DNA of 64,000 nt. Origin: Kalmusia sp. IMI 367209. Taxonomy: Eukaryota > Ascomycota > Dothideomycetes > Pleosporales > Didymosphaeriaceae. Both the position numbers and the translations under genes were made by a program. Positions 22,940-34,495 of the stretch are shown here, one piece after another. Each line of letters begins with the position of its first letter. The stretch's first letter is position 1. Location of the stretch: contig JAPEUQ010000011.1 in NCBI GenBank assembly GCA_027946365.1, forward strand, positions 868,001-932,000, written 5' to 3'. A model generated the notes under the pieces. That model searched no databases. It had not been told where the DNA came from and saw nothing but the letters and a program-made list of their open reading frames with translations.

Positions 22940-24757
22940 TCAACTATCTCTCTTCACTAGTCGTCTTAAACGAGCCTGTACTTGAAAGGTTTTTTGAAGT
23001 TATTGAGCATCATCTGGCTACAAAGAAACCCAAAGCAAAGGTGGCTAAGGGGTGGTCTCGGATGTCGTCTTAAACATTGGTCCCTATGGAGCGATCGCCC
23101 ATTAGCGTGTATCACCTTGGTGCTCGTGCTCTATGGTCGAATGGTACGCGGTGAAAGATGGTGATAAGCACACTACCTGTTGTGACACAATAAGCGCATG
23201 CACCTCACGCAGAGTGGTCATGGCACCTGACTTTATGGAGAAGATAGACGACCTGGGTGTTCAGACACGTACATATTGGCTCCCGCAACGCACGGCAGCT
23301 GAGATACTGATGAACGCTAGCTATGCAGAGCTTGTGCAGAGCTTGTAGGACAGTACGCTATCTTGGCTTCGTTTTCCCCGCTGTATGGTATGGGAGGATA
23401 GGAGCAGGTCACAGGTGCCCTAACTACGGATAGGAATCAAATTATGGCATAATGAGAATAGAAGCTTTCAACTGTGTGCGCCAGATGCCCAGTTCGCGAG
23501 CAGTTCATGCAGCACCATCGGGATGATCGTGGGACTGTTCACTGTTGGGCGCGTCATCCCACCCAGGAAAAAGCCACCCCTGCCGTGCCTGCGTGGTTCG
23601 GCAGCAACGACCCGCCGATCATGACTCCACCCAACACCAACACCTGCACCGTTTGCCTCTTAACCTTTGCTCTCCGCGCTCTCTCGCTCTCTCGACGTTT
23701 GTCCTTTCTCATCGCTCCAGTGTGATGCTCATCGTCTTTTGTCATAGCCATAGCCATGCCGCTCCGTGCCGATCGCCATTGGCCCGTCAAACCCCGACGA
23801 AATGATCCGCGGCGCGCCAAACCCGCGTACGTCCAAATCGCGACATGCTGGCATCTGTGCCCAAGCCTGGGATCGGAGGCAATCGCAGAGCTGTTCGGAG
23901 ACCGCTAGTCGCTTGCGAGAGACGGTGTGCCATCCCATCGGTTCACGGCAGGCCTGCCTGTGTTTGCGTCTACGTGCTACCGCTCAATGAGTGCCATCAC
24001 AGGATCCGCCTTTTGGCCTGCTGCCATGTACCACGGTCGAACCATCTCCGCGCGACTTCGCTCGCGGCTGCCACCGACCGCGGCAGCACATAATGTCCGA
24101 TCAGTGGTCAGCGGCGCACCCCCGGAAAGCGGGGATTAACGGCGTTCTACCGGCGAGCTGCTCTGTCAGTGCGCGGCGCAGTGTCGATAAAGAAACAGTG
24201 CTGTCTCCTGCTGCATCTGACCCTTTCCGCACAAACCGGATCGCACACCCCTACCGCACTCTGAACGACACTGCCCTGTCGGGCATCTCCGCCATTGATC
24301 ATCAGAGCAGGTCAGCCACGATCGTCCACTGTCTTGCAGCTCCGGCCCACCCCATATTATAGCGCTCATCCAAGACCACCGACTATATATCGGCGGCCGG
24401 TGCCTCATCTGCCGGACCTCTGTGTAAAAGGTGACATCGGCGCCCTGCTACGCTAGCCGCTTTTCGGGCGGAAACATACATCCGACTACAGTTACTTTCG
24501 GAACATATTTCACCCGACCTCGGGTATCGGGATTCCATCCAAGATCTTGTTGTCGCATGCAGTTTTCTGACACGGCATGCGATAGTCCAAGTCGGTCAGG
24601 ATCTTTCTGTGCTAGTTCGATACCCCTACGCGCCTCTGGTCGTTGCTGGCCACTCGTCACGCGTCGCCTCTCATAAATCTGACGCCGTCTTGGCATGATC
24701 GGACTTCCCCACCAGCCCGCGGCGAACGATTCCACGCCTTCCCACTCCATCATCACC
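22940..24757. other. Long spacer before the Zn2Cys6 gene
   Basis: From about 23470 the DNA is GC-richer and stop-poor, giving many short frames on both strands without motifs. The last 300 bases are presumably the promoter and 5' UTR of the regulator at 24758. Confidence 0.45.
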
Positions 24758-26725
24758 ATGGAGGCCAGAGAGGGAAGGATAGGGAATGCGTTTGCCTGCG
24801 AGCGGTGTCGAAAGCACAAAGTAAGATGCGTACCATCCGAAGCGGCAGGTATATGTCAAAGGTACGTTACACTGTCATCATACATAGGTTCGGCTTAACA
24901 CATGCTACAGATGTCAGAAGGCTCGGGTCGAGTGTATAGAACATGTTGCTCGACGAAGACCAGCAAAACCAAGGGCTGTTATCCAACCACCAAACAGAGT
25001 GGCTGAAATGGAAAAGAAACTGGACAAATTATCAGCCATTGTCACTGCCACGACTGCACCAAACATTCCCAGCTCTACACCACAACCTACTCTACCACCT
25101 GTAGCCACTATCCCTTCGCAACCCACAGAACCATCACGACGCACCTCTACACCGGCACCTATCTTACCATCGGCACCCCCACCGCCAATGGTGAAAACAC
25201 CGATTCTCCCCAACCCTGGCTCCACTCCAGAATCTGCCATGTCCTTCTGGGAATCCATCAATGACACGATATCTGGACTAGGACATCTCGATCCTCTCAT
25301 TCGGTCGATCAGTATCATTCATATGCAAATGTTATTAGAAGGTTACCGGACGATGGCTGATTTCTTTCCATTCGTCACGTTACCCAAAGAGTACTTTTGC
25401 AAGGACTTGATCCAACAGAAGCCGATTTTTCTCTTTGCCGTTCTCACAGCGGCATCATACGACTCCACTCAGCTCCAGGCCTCATTAAGCAGAGAGTTCC
25501 GCAAGGTAGTCATGGTGAAGATCATGAACGGAGAAAAGAGTTTGGATCTATTACAAGGACTGCTAGTTTTCATCGCGTGGCATCACCACTACATGGATCC
25601 TCATGCTGCTTCAGTTCATTTGCTCCTGCAAATGTGCATCGGTATTGCGGGAGATCTTGGTCTCGACAATATCCCATCTCCTGCGAGAAGTCCGATGCAG
25701 AAGGATGATGCTCGTGATAGAGAGGCGAAAAGAGCATATCTGGGATGCTATTATCTCGCGTCGTGTCTGAGTTTATTGGATTCTGGCAGGATCCGAAGTA
25801 TGCCACATTCGAGTACTTTGCGCATGTATGCGACGGATATTGCAGCCATCTGGGAACATCGTTCTGACGCTATTGTACCGATTCTCATCGATACTTGCCA
25901 GTTCATGGAGGATGTGGAGGAGACATTTCGCAGTCAATCCGAGCCAGCGCTGGTTGCCAAGGCTCAATTAAAGCGTCTTAGTGAGAAGTGGGACAATATG
26001 CGACTTGCGTCAAAAGCGCAGGCCAGCGATTATAGTGAGTACGTCTATTTTGTACTACATAACAAGCTAATGTCTCTCGAGAAACTCTTCGTTGGATTCA
26101 GTTGGGAGCTCGGATATCTCTCTATAAAGCCGCAGCATCACTCGATATCCCTGACCGAGATAGCATGCCGTGGGCTTCAGGATTTCAATTATCGCAACGC
26201 ATCGCATGTCTCCGATACGTGGAACAATTCCTAGACAACAGCCTTCAGCTTTCCAGTAGCCAGTATGAGTTGCTCTCCATCACCGACTGGCTCACTCTTG
26301 TCGCTAGCTTGACAACTCTAGCCAAACTCGCGCTTCATACCTCGCCGATGCCTGGCTGGGATCCTATAGAATTACAGATCTCCAAGTCATTCGAGTATTT
26401 CCGGGACCAACTCTCATCACAAATGCCGCGGCCGCATGAGCCACAAGATCATAGCGAGGATCTTTTTGAGAGATTTAGACGCATCACTGCGATAATGAAG
26501 ATGGCAGTCAAGAGTGCACCTGGAAGGAGTAGTCCCAACGGATCTACGTTTGAGTTAGCCACTGGATCCGGGAGGACGGTTTCTCTCCTGCAAGAATTAC
26601 CCCCGTTAAAACCTAACGGCGTAGTCAACGGGTCAGACCCATTGCCAGCTCCGTGGAAGGTCAATCCGCAGTTCGATATCAGCAGTAGTGAATTTCTCTG
26701 GAAATTCTTGATGGGCACTGTTTGA
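24758..26725 (+). CDS. Zn2Cys6 transcription factor
   Basis: Three exons, 24758-24861, 24911-26034 and 26082-26725, giving about 623 residues. The start ATG has the context caccATGg; an upstream in-frame ATG at 24695 is possible but adds sequence unlike the family. The binuclear zinc cluster is complete: cysteines 14, 17, 24, 33, 36 and 43 with the spacing C-x2-C-x6-C-x8-C-x2-C-x6-C. It is split by the first intron in Arg35, the usual place for a fungal Zn2Cys6 intron. A Pro/Thr-rich linker follows, then a helical middle region (residues about 130-400). The second intron (47 nt) restores the frame at TLRWIQLGARISLYK. The target genes are unknown; no biosynthetic cluster is adjacent. Confidence 0.88.
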
Positions 26726-27693
26726 GCAATTACCACCTTACCTCTACAATAATCTACAAGCTCAAGGTGCCATTTGGTCGCATGTCTCATGGACTGACGA
26801 CGGTGGCTTCTCCTAGTAGACGACTCGGCAACCGACAGCATCCCTTCTACGCGCATGCCCACGGGCATTGCAACCGCCCGCGTGCAGAATGCGCGAGCCG
26901 CTGACGGATCGGAAGTAGCACGACTTACCAGGTTGACATGTTGACGATCTCCGGCAACGTATCGTCCAACGTCAATAAACCCGGCTTGGTTTTCTAGGGC
27001 GTTTTGATTATCTCTTTGGTCTTCCTGAAAAGCGCGCTGTCTTTGCATGTTGCTCCATGCGTGCGAGATTTGCTTTTCTATCTCATCTCTTCGTATTCCT
27101 TTTCGCTTTACGTCACGATTTATGTCATATTGAATACCCTTTTCTTCTACAAATCATTTGTATTGGCTAGTATGTCTTGGGTTTCAATTGCTCGCGGCTG
27201 AGCATTGATGCTTTGTCGCTCGGAATCTTCCATTTTTCAGCTACCCCGCGAATTCTCATGCCGCATCGGTCCAGAGTGACGCTTTCTTCTGAAACATTTC
27301 TTCGCAGAGAACTAGATGTTCGTCTTGAATACAACCAGTGAGGTGCTTTGCGCGCCCATGTCATAATATGACGTCTCGACTCTGACTTGCTCCGCCACGC
27401 AAATGCCTTGAACCGTGCACAGCCCTCCCACGCTTGAAGGAACCAAAGCGTCAGCTAACACTCAATCTAACACATTCCTCCTACACCAACAACACAGGAT
27501 CTTAGCGGACACCGATCGGATCTTTTGGAGCCTTCGGAGTCAACATAAACATCGGCCTGTTCCTTCAATACTCGCACATAGTAAACATTCACTCGCAACC
27601 GCTCTATGCGCGTAGCTTCGCTGATTTTCCATGCACAGCTATATCGCGACTGTCTCCCTTCTATAGTGCCTAGAAAGGTAGCTTTGACGAAGC
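26726..27693. other. Spacer
   Basis: 3' flank of the regulator and upstream region of the small glycine-rich gene. No feature was recognised. Confidence 0.5.
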
Positions 27694-27950
27694 ATGGGTT
27701 GTTTCTCGAGCAAATCGGAGCGTAATCAAGGTGGTCACTCTGGGTATTATGCGGGCGGGGCATACGCTGGTGACTCCGGTGGAGGGCATCATGCACATCA
27801 TCACGCAGGGGATGGCGGAGGAGGACATCACACCCACGGCGGTGACGGAGGCGGTGGCGGTGGTGGTGATGGAGGAGGTGGTGGTGGTGGAGGTAAGATA
27901 TCTAATTCCGCCTGGATTGACTTATCGCTAAGGGGTCCTTAGGCTGTTAA
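27694..27950 (+). CDS. Small N-myristoylation-type Gly/His-rich protein, copy 1
   Basis: Two exons, 27694-27892 and 27943-27950, with a 50-nt intron (gtaaga..cttag, CTAAG-like branch site). The product is 68 residues and ends in Gly-Cys. The N-terminus MGCFSSK fits an N-myristoylation signal (Gly2, Ser at position 6) with a palmitoylatable Cys3, predicting membrane attachment. The rest is Gly/His-rich (GGGHHAHHHAGDGGGG) followed by long glycine runs encoded by GGN repeats. The last exon contributes only the final Gly (with the split codon) and Cys. The same seven N-terminal residues and a GGGGC end appear in the next gene. The function is unknown; metal or RNA binding by His/Gly tracts is speculation. 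Confidence 0.6.
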
Positions 27951-28741
27951 AAACGTAGCTGCAAGTTTTATGATTACACTCACTCGAGCTGGACATCAGA
28001 ATTCAGCGTCGTCACTGAATATTCCGCGACAACCGCAGTGACAATTATCCACAGCCATCACTGCAGATCTTACCTGCTTCATCGAGGCGAAATCCGGTGA
28101 CTGCTCACTTGTGTCGTGACACCAACCTTCTGCCTCGAGCTCCATCAAATACGAACGTGTATCTGCCTTGCTCTCTACCTTCTCCCAACATAGCTAGCGC
28201 TCGTCTAGTTTTACCGGGTACAGCACCGAATATCCGGCCCCCATGCTAACTACAACGAGCTGACCGAGGCACCTTGTCCACATCTCTTTACGAGAATGCC
28301 TCATTTCACTATCCACGCTACGCGTGTGGACTTACCTTAAAGACTCACCGTCCGAGAAAATCCACCTCGTGTCGTTCGCAGCGCCACACTGCTCGCCTAT
28401 CGAGTCATGTACTACCAGGCAAGACTCTACACTAATACATCATGCACAGCCACATATTAGTCGCCTGCCGCTGGACCTGCCTTGAACCCTTATGTCGCGC
28501 AGAGGCAGACGGCGGAACGGAGAGCCTCAACGGGCTCCACGACGTCCCCATAACCGTCGCTTACCCTGGCGTAAACATAGCCGCAAGTGAAAGCAGGCCC
28601 ACTTGAAGCTTGAGCTTGGACTTGTATCTCGCATATATCTACACCTCTACGTCAACCACACTTCTCTATCCACACACACACACAGATCAACTCTACCCTC
28701 TCAACTACACCCTCCTCTCAACCCCCTCCGTACACAAAACA
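27951..28741. other. Spacer with CA microsatellite in the likely 5' UTR
   Basis: No gene is seen. A short (CA)n run lies at about 28671-28684, just ahead of the second MGCFSSK gene. Confidence 0.5.
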
Positions 28742-29113
28742 ATGGGCTGCTTCTCCAGCAAACCCAAGGCCCCGCCCACGGGCCCAAGCGCCAAACCCGC
28801 AACCACCGCGCCTCCCCCCAAGGAGAAAGCCAAACCCAAAGCCGCGGGCGCTTCACACGGTGCACCTGCCGACACGTCGTACCGCACGACGACTGCGGCC
28901 AACGCGACGACAACGGCGGATCCCAATGCCGCCGTCGTGCTGAACACGTACACGTACGATCTGCCGAGCGCGGACAAGTGCGGGACGGGCAACCAGTCGA
29001 GTTCGTATAGTCATTATAACTCGCACCATGGGTCGCATCACCATGATTCGGGGCATTCGAGTGGTGCGGGAGCGCATTCGAGTGGTGGGGAGGGTACTCG
29101 GGAGGGGAGATAG
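28742..29113 (+). CDS. Small N-myristoylation-type protein, copy 2
   Basis: From ATG 28742 the protein has 123 residues and begins MGCFSSK, as in copy 1, again predicting Gly2 myristoylation and Cys3 palmitoylation. A Lys/Pro/Ala-rich segment, a central block (AAVVLNTYTYDLPSADKCGT) and a Ser/His/Gly-rich tail follow. The frame stops at TAG 29111-29113. The same frame continues open for 23 more codons (29114-29182) as Gly/Ser/Asp-rich sequence ending in GGGGC and then TAG, which matches the C-terminus of copy 1. The true product may therefore include this tail by readthrough, or the tail is a remnant after a stop mutation. A frame-preserving intron that removes the stop was sought and not found. 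Confidence 0.6.
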   Translation: MGCFSSKPKAPPTGPSAKPATTAPPPKEKAKPKAAGASHGAPADTSYRTTTAANATTTADPNAAVVLNTYTYDLPSADKCGTGNQSSSYSHYNSHHGSHHHDSGHSSGAGAHSSGGEGTREGR

Positions 29114-29185
29114 CGGGGATATTCGGGTGGTGGTGGGGACAGTGGAGGAGGCGGAGGCGGTGATAGCGGTGGCGGTGGTTGCTAG

Positions 29186-29674
29186 GTGATGATGGTTGAA
29201 GGCATGGAAGGGAAAGACAGACTAGACATAGAGAACAGGAACGAGGCGGGATGCGCGTTAGATTAGAGGATCATAGAAGGACACGAATTCTCATGAGTTA
29301 AGGAACTTTACCAAGCTATCTATATGCTACCAAGATCGTGGCATACCAACAAGGATACAGATTAACTGAGAGTCATATATACCAAGAAAGTTGACGACTA
29401 TGGGGGAGAGTACACGGTACATGCAGGTGCAGCTAGAGGCAAGTGTTAGCAACAATCATTGAGAGTGGCGTAGACGTTTGGTTGATCAGTCATATCTCAT
29501 TTTATTCATAAGGTAGACGTGACACACACCGAAGTGTGTGCTTCGAAGATTGCCGACACTATGTGGCCATCACGCTGGCTCCATCCCAACGCCGGTGTAT
29601 CTGATATCTATTCAATTCATGCTCTTGAAATTTTTTGGCTCAATAGCCGGGTCGCCGCCTCATAGGCGTGACCT
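29186..29674. other. Intergenic 3' regions of two convergent genes
   Basis: No coding frame, RNA gene or repeat was recognised. Confidence 0.5.
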
Positions 29675-30859
29675 TCATGCGCCCTGCACTTTCTTGACAA
29701 TGGCTACGACACGCTCGTACAGCGGGTGGTCCTTGTCCAGACCAGTGATCTGAGAAGTGGCCTCCTCAGCAGATTTCTCCTTGAGGATCTTGGCAAGCTC
29801 GAAGGACTCTTCGTCACCCTCTACATTCTGGAAGCGGAAAGCCTGCTCGGCGGCACCAAGGAGGGCATCAACCTTGAGGTTCTTCTCAGCCAGTTGGGCA
29901 GCGGGACCGATGAAACGCTCCTTGCGGGAAAGCTTCCGCAGCGGAGCACGGCCGACACGCTCGACGTTGTCCTTGAGTACGGGGTTGGAGATACGTGAGA
30001 TGATGGTCTCGACGTACTCATCTTGCTCGTTCTGTGCAACGCCATGCTTGGAGACGATAAGGGCAGCAGTCTCCTTCACGGCTGCGCGGACGGTATCGTG
30101 GAGTTCCTTATCTTGGAGCACCTCGTGGATGTAGGGGATCTTACGGCTGTGGCCGTAGTAAGCCGCGGTGGCGTGCGAGGTGTTTACAGTGAATAGCTTG
30201 CGCTCAATGTACGGCTCAAGGTCGTCAACGTAGTGGACACCCTCAATCTCGGGCTTCTTGCCGCCGTTCTCAAATGGCTTCTGCTCGACACACCACTCGT
30301 GGAACTTCTCAATCTTGACATTTAGGCCAGCATTGGCGTCCTGAGCAGGCACAATGCGGTCAATGGCCGAATTGGCGTACCGTGCGCGCTTCTCGATGTC
30401 CTTCAGGGTGTCCTTGTTGAGCTTATCCTCAATGTACTTCTCAATGAAGCCCTTCCAAGTGGTCGTCGCATTGATGGCGTTCTCGCAAGCGATGACAGCG
30501 AGAGGGGGCAGGTCCGAAGAGCGGGCCTCAATGGCCTTCGCTACGGGCTCGGCGACGAACTTGAGGATGTTGGGGCCGACGGCGCAGGTAACGACCTCGG
30601 CGGTTGCGATCTCGTCGACGACTTTGGGCATGTCGTACTTTGAGTTGATGGCCCGGTAGTTGTCAATGGTGAATTGGCGCTCGCCGTCCTTGCCAATCTC
30701 GGTGACGACGTAAGACGACGCAGCGTTGAGGTCGTTGATGATGGTGTCCATGACATCGACGAAGATAACCTCGTAGCCCGAGTTGTGTAGGAACTCAGCA
30801 ACGAAGCCACGGCCGATGTTGCCACCGCCGAAGTGGACAGCCTTCTTCGTAGGAGCCAT
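29675..30859 (-). CDS. mpdA: Mannitol-1-phosphate 5-dehydrogenase
   Basis: Cytosolic NAD-dependent enzyme converting fructose-6-phosphate and mannitol-1-phosphate in fungal mannitol metabolism. It is a single exon of 394 residues, close to the usual 388-390. The start chosen is the ATG before [12 protein letters not shown]; the longer open frame upstream is 5' UTR-like. The Rossmann glycine motif is [20 protein letters not shown] near the N-terminus. The long-chain dehydrogenase signature [16 protein letters not shown], with the K-x4-N-x2-H catalytic set, lies in the middle. The C-terminal helical domain is complete and ends in VKKVQGA. Codons are strongly C/G-biased at the third position, suggesting high expression. 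Confidence 0.97.
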   Translation of the reverse strand: MAPTKKAVHFGGGNIGRGFVAEFLHNSGYEVIFVDVMDTIINDLNAASSYVVTEIGKDGERQFTIDNYRAINSKYDMPKVVDEIATAEVVTCAVGPNILKFVAEPVAKAIEARSSDLPPLAVIACENAINATTTWKGFIEKYIEDKLNKDTLKDIEKRARYANSAIDRIVPAQDANAGLNVKIEKFHEWCVEQKPFENGGKKPEIEGVHYVDDLEPYIERKLFTVNTSHATAAYYGHSRKIPYIHEVLQDKELHDTVRAAVKETAALIVSKHGVAQNEQDEYVETIISRISNPVLKDNVERVGRAPLRKLSRKERFIGPAAQLAEKNLKVDALLGAAEQAFRFQNVEGDEESFELAKILKEKSAEEATSQITGLDKDHPLYERVVAIVKKVQGA

Positions 30860-31849
30860 AGTGTGTGTTCGAGAGGTATGATCTGACAAAGGGTGGTCAG
30901 AGTTGTGTCGTTTATCTAGAGGTCGAAGGTCAATTGAGTGTGGGAAAGGTAGTAGGAATAGGGGGCGAGGGTGAGATTTATAGGTAGAGGCGGGTGAAGG
31001 ATTAGTGTTGAGGGGCAGGCGTTGGGGGCGTTGGTGGGGTATACGTAGCAAGCACGGAGTCCGCGCGGGGGCTGGGGTGAAGGTGCCGTGACCTGGGGTG
31101 ACCTACCGAGCGTTTGTTCCTGAGCGGGTGAGGGCGGTGTGCTATGGGGTGCAGTAGCAGAGATTCTGGAGGGGGAAGGCGAGTAATGGGCAGTGTTGGG
31201 GGCACGTAGGTGAGGTGTCGATGGATGAGAGATGGCCCCGCTTGAGCGGTGACGTTGCAGGTCAGGAGCAGGGGGCGCGATTGGTCGTGGCTGCCGGAGC
31301 AGAAGGAAAAGGCAGCCGCGGGTGACTCGCGCAAAAGCAAGAGGTGGCTAGGCGTGGGAGCACAACGCTACACGGGGCGCGACAGTTTTTGTATTTTGCG
31401 GGCGAAAAGGCGCGTCCGGACGCCAGCATGGCCCCTCCAACACCCCACCATCACTTGCTTTTATTAATGCCTCACGACGGCAGCCCAACAAATCCCATCT
31501 CGGCCGGCGAGTGCTCTACACGGCCGCGCCCACGCCAGCTCAGGCCAGGATGATACCATCATCTGCATCTCCCAAGGTCATGCTGTTGCCAATGCCTATG
31601 TACGCCGACGTCATGCCCGCGATAGCTTCCCAATAGCTTCCGCAGCGATCGACTAGACCATGCCAAGCCAGCCGGACCGCCGCTCCTAGAACAGACTACC
31701 CTCGCGCAAATGCCTGTCACAAATTCGATGTGGATCCATATCGCAAGACGCACAGGAGACTGAATTACGTTGTTGTTCTTGAACAATATACAAATTGTTG
31801 CAGGCTAACAACTCTTCGCCCCAATAGTATTCCGCTTCTCCACATCCAC
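30860..31849. other. Spacer between two minus-strand genes
   Basis: Promoter and 5' UTR of the mannitol-1-phosphate dehydrogenase gene, then 3' flank of PNS1. No gene was recognised. Confidence 0.5.
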
Positions 31850-33693
31850 CTACGCATGAATCGCCTGCTGGACATGCGGATATACTGCCACCATCTGATG
31901 GTACAGGTCCGGATGATCCCTCATCAACACCTCAGGATCCCAAGCCATCGCAACGAAGATTGTGTCCAACCCGCTGCTCAGCGGCGTGGTGAAGATCTGA
32001 CAAATTTGTAGCCCGATTACGAACGCGAATGCGACGACGACGGGCGTATACGATCCGGTAGAGTTGTAAGCCGGCGACGTGAAAATCAGGTACAAATACG
32101 ATAGCAACGCACATGAGTACGCGACGAAGAACGCGCCCATGCTCAGGACCGGCCCCACGAGACATTCGTTTACGAGTGCATCGATTCCGCGGTCTTTGAT
32201 CATCCTGTAGCGCATTAGTATAGGTCCCGTGCGAGGAGGGAAAAGAAGACCTACTTCCAGGTGTCCTTTGCTGCTTCTACGTAGGACTTGCCATAGAGAG
32301 CGATGTATGAGAAGGCATAACGATTGAGGAATTGAACAGCCCAATCGAGAAGACCAATCAGGCACTGCAAGCAGCAGAAGATGATGGTCCCGACAATGTT
32401 ACCTTCTTGGGAGGCGCTCTGCTGCGCAGCCGAACAGAGCTGCCTCAATAGTTGTATGATAGCCACAATGAGACTGCCCAGGCTTATGCTGCCGAAACTA
32501 TATGTGAGTGATCGCTTGAGTGCGCTGCGAGTGGCCTTTTTGGGGAAGTTGTTGCCCATGAAATACCAAGAGCCGTACACCCCTGATATTGTGACGTGAA
32601 TCGTGTTCTTGAGCCACCTAGAAATTCATTAACGAGGTCTTTCTCAATTGTATCGTGGTCGGTAACTTACTCAGATATCCAATACATTGCAAACGTCACA
32701 AACACGATCAAACCAATCACCTTGGCGGAGCTACAGCCTCCCACCCCGGTGTTGCATGCCGGATTCCTTCCCGGTTCGTATTTAACGTATACCGCGACGA
32801 GCGTGACAGAGTACCATGCGCCGAACGCAGCAGCAAGGATGCCTCCAATCAAGGACACCATGTACACATGTCCAAACTTCTTCGATACGTCGATGGTAGT
32901 CTGCAGCATCAGGACCGAGAAAGGTATGCGCGGGATCCAGCTGATGAAGCAGAAGACGTAGAAGACGGAAAATATGATGAAAACGATGCCGCCGGACCAG
33001 TACTTGCGCGAGAGCATGTAGATGGCGGTCACAAAGCCGAAGACAATGTTGAGGATACCGGTTATCCCTACAAACATGAGCTTTAGTATCACATCTTCAC
33101 GCTATGTTAGGAGCCGCCTTACAGATGAACTGTTTGGTAAATGCACGCGCCGCCCACATATAGGCATAGCTAAGGATCATAGCCTGAGATGCGATGAGCA
33201 TAGTCCTCATACATCGCACGTATCTTCGGGGAGTTTCACCATCACCAGCACGAATGCGAAAAGGATGATTGTGTTGCTGTCGAGCCCGAAGTCATTGCGG
33301 CTGCCATAGATGCCGCCATTGAAGTCAATGGTTTCCGAATAGCCCTGGAGTACGATGCCCGAAGTCGCACAGTAGCCTAGAAAGACGGCAATGAGCTGTG
33401 CTAATCAGCGACCTCTTCGCAGCCTTAATAACGATGCGCGCGCATACCAAAACACCAGCCCACCAGTCATTGTACTTTGGACGCTCAAGCTTGAAGGCCT
33501 GGTCGAAATTCGGCTTCTCGCTCCAGTTCTGCTGTCCGCTCGGTGGAGGAGGCCCGGACGGCGGCCCATAGTTCTGCTGATTGTTGTACTGCGGAGGTTG
33601 CTGTGGGTAATTTGCTGGCTCTTGCATGTTGTAGTAGTTGTTCTGCTGTGGCGCGCCATTGTAGTAGCTCGCGGCCTCCCCCGGTTGAGCCAT
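31850..33693 (-). CDS. PNS1: PNS1/CTL choline-transporter-like protein
   Basis: Multi-span plasma-membrane protein of the SLC44/CTL family; the family is linked to choline transport, but the fungal PNS1 substrate is not settled. Six exons in phase: 33693-33448, 33395-33240, 33183-33123, 33067-32671, 32617-32255 and 32204-31850, giving 525 residues (yeast Pns1 has 539). The N-terminal 60 residues are Gln/Asn/Pro/Tyr-rich and cytosolic. About ten hydrophobic helices follow. The conserved C-terminal block includes FGSISLGSLIVAIIQLLR, then QFLNRYAFSYIALYGKSYVE, MIKDRGIDALVNECLVG and SSGLDTIFVAMAWDPEVL. All intron ends are GT..AG and every splice restores a family motif. Confidence 0.93.
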
Positions 33694-34495
33694 GTTCGCG
33701 GTCGCAGTAGGACGGCGCAGGAGGAATAGAAAGAAGGCAGGAGGTCAAAGAAGGTTTTGTAGCCGATATCCCTGGCGTCACCCATCGGAATCGGGGTGTG
33801 ACGAATAGCTCAACAGACGCGCTTCAAGTGGCTGTTGATAAGTGGGTCCTAGCAGCTAGATCTTCGACGTCACTAGCAATTTACAAGGGGTGCGACTGCT
33901 AGCCTGCGCGGGTAGCACTCCGTTGGTGGATCACCCGAGATCGTGAGCTGCGATCTGCATGTGATTCGCTGTTCGTGCAGAAAACAAAGGGGATGCGATG
34001 CAGCTGGTACTCCGTTCCAGACGACACCAAAAGGTTTCCGAGACGCTTCTGTGGCGCATATCTGTGGCGCGACACCATTCGCGTCAACCACAGCTCGGCG
34101 TTGCCAGCTTCAGGGCTCCGGAGCGTTCAGCGGCATGACTTCCGTGCCGTTATCCGTCTGGACCGCACAAACAGGGCATTAGTACTGCAAAAGCAATGAA
34201 ATCATTGCCATGACTCGGTGGTAATCCAGCAGTCTAAATTAGTAGATGTATGGGGATGCCCGTCGGATTGTGTTCGCACAGTGCAATCCTAGCTCACGCT
34301 TGTGCACATGGTCTACTGTGTATAATTTCTCCAGGAATGTCTCGAGTTTATCAGTCGTCTCTAGACTTCCAATCTCATACTATACTGCGAGGAGGCATAG
34401 ATCTGTGGAAGCTTTGTGCTTTATCTTCGGTGTGATCGAGTGAACTGCCTACCATACTATCCAAATCCGACTCATGTCTAGACCTAGGGGTTGTA
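33694..34495. other. Spacer between PNS1 and the kinase gene
   Basis: Upstream side of PNS1 and 3' flank of the kinase gene. No feature was recognised. Confidence 0.5.

Noticed and set aside
23474..24420. Cluster of 70-120-codon frames on both strands
   Set aside because: GC-rich, stop-poor DNA without motifs, starts or introns that make sense.
29726..30659. Several plus-strand frames of 90-125 codons
   Set aside because: Shadows of the strongly codon-biased mannitol-1-phosphate dehydrogenase gene.
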